NCBI GenBank assembly: GCA_016788705.1
Contig: JAEUSQ010000059.1
Coordinates: 84,449 to 148,448 of the forward strand
Length of the DNA stretch: 64,000 nt
Source of the DNA: Bacteroidetes Order II. bacterium
Lineage (GTDB): Bacteria > Bacteroidota > Rhodothermia > Rhodothermales > UBA2364
Reading direction: 5' to 3'
Shown: positions 63,778 to 64,000 of the stretch, piece after piece
How positions within the stretch are numbered: the first letter of the stretch is position 1
How the letters are laid out: the number at the start of each line of letters is the position of its first letter
The notes under the pieces: generated by a model
Told to the model about the DNA's origin: nothing
Seen by the model: only the letters and a program-made list of their open reading frames with translations
Database searches by the model: none
Program-made: the position numbers and the translations under genes

Positions 63778-64000
63778 AAGCGTTTTAGGTTTGTAAACAT
63801 AAATACATATTTATTAGATGCTGTGCAAACAAGTTTATATAGTTTTTTATGACTCGCGGTACACTCCTTGTCTTGTTGCGTAGCAGAAAGCGCCGATAAG
63901 CGGACGAAGGAAGCAAAGTGGATAACCCATACAAAACGAAACGCCTCCCAATCAATCGGACGAGAGTCGCCCTATTCTACACCTCATACACCACGGCTCA
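63778..64000. other. Window end, no gene recognised
   Basis: Upstream of the fucosidase start the sequence has an AT-rich stretch (63795-63850), probably its promoter. No convincing frame reaches the window edge. A gene starting outside cannot be excluded. Confidence 0.4.

Overview
The window looks like chromosomal DNA of a Bacteroidota/Rhodothermota-type bacterium, probably related to Rhodothermales. Five secreted proteins end in a type IX secretion (T9SS) sorting domain with the PNPFNPxT-like signature or a shorter relative. There are also M56-TonB and DUF4175 proteins, a urea-transporter/M23 fusion, choice-of-anchor and DUF4623-like surface proteins, and a mix of good and absent Shine-Dalgarno sites. 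No phage, insertion sequence or CRISPR array was seen. Most genes are ordinary chromosomal genes in short operons, separated by clear hairpin terminators.

Layout. 1-4.3 kb: end of an RND efflux adaptor and an unusually long RND permease. 4.4-5.6 kb: a CaiB/BaiF CoA-transferase. 5.7-13.1 kb: two large T9SS surface proteins, one with a cohesin-like domain and one with a dockerin. 13.3-15.7 kb: a YwqK-like lipoprotein, YqgE/AlgH and an EEP-family nuclease/phosphatase. 16-19 kb: a BlaI-type repressor with two operator copies around its promoter, an M56 metallopeptidase-TonB protein, and a decayed duplicate of that protein's C-terminal half. 19.1-23.1 kb: a hypothetical secreted protein, a Tat-exported metallophosphoesterase and two envelope proteins. 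23.2-25.7 kb: an apparent redox operon (CxxCH T9SS protein, Tat lipoprotein Rieske, four-helix His-rich membrane protein, YceI). 25.9-43.5 kb: mostly housekeeping and unrelated genes (HAD phosphatase, coaX, DUF4097, DUF4175, polysaccharide deacetylase, DUF2064 transferase, fbp, tRNA-Pro(GGG), RodZ-like, ligA, NDH-2, TPR, OsmC). 43.7-49.8 kb: an esterase, a degraded coding remnant and two DUF4623-like T9SS proteins. 50.0-56.8 kb: a tight six-gene operon on the minus strand (PqqD-like, ATP-grasp, type III PLP decarboxylase, urea transporter-M23, TPR-barrel, TPR). 57.4-63.8 kb: an NqrM-like small protein, a Tat-exported class V aminotransferase, a 76-aa membrane protein, a three-part barrel protein and a GH29 fucosidase.

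The best candidate for an undescribed system is the six-gene operon at 50.0-56.8 kb. Its overlaps and short gaps (4, 49, 16, 14 and 4 bp), single downstream terminator and inverted repeat upstream suggest one transcriptional unit. It couples a RiPP-recognition-like protein, a ligase and an amino-acid decarboxylase to a transporter-peptidase fusion and an outer-membrane barrel. Second is the four-gene redox module at 23.2-25.7 kb. A striking single-gene oddity is the NAD-dependent DNA ligase, in which three of the four zinc-binding cysteines are replaced at exactly the expected positions.

All functional calls come from reading motifs by eye. No database search was run.
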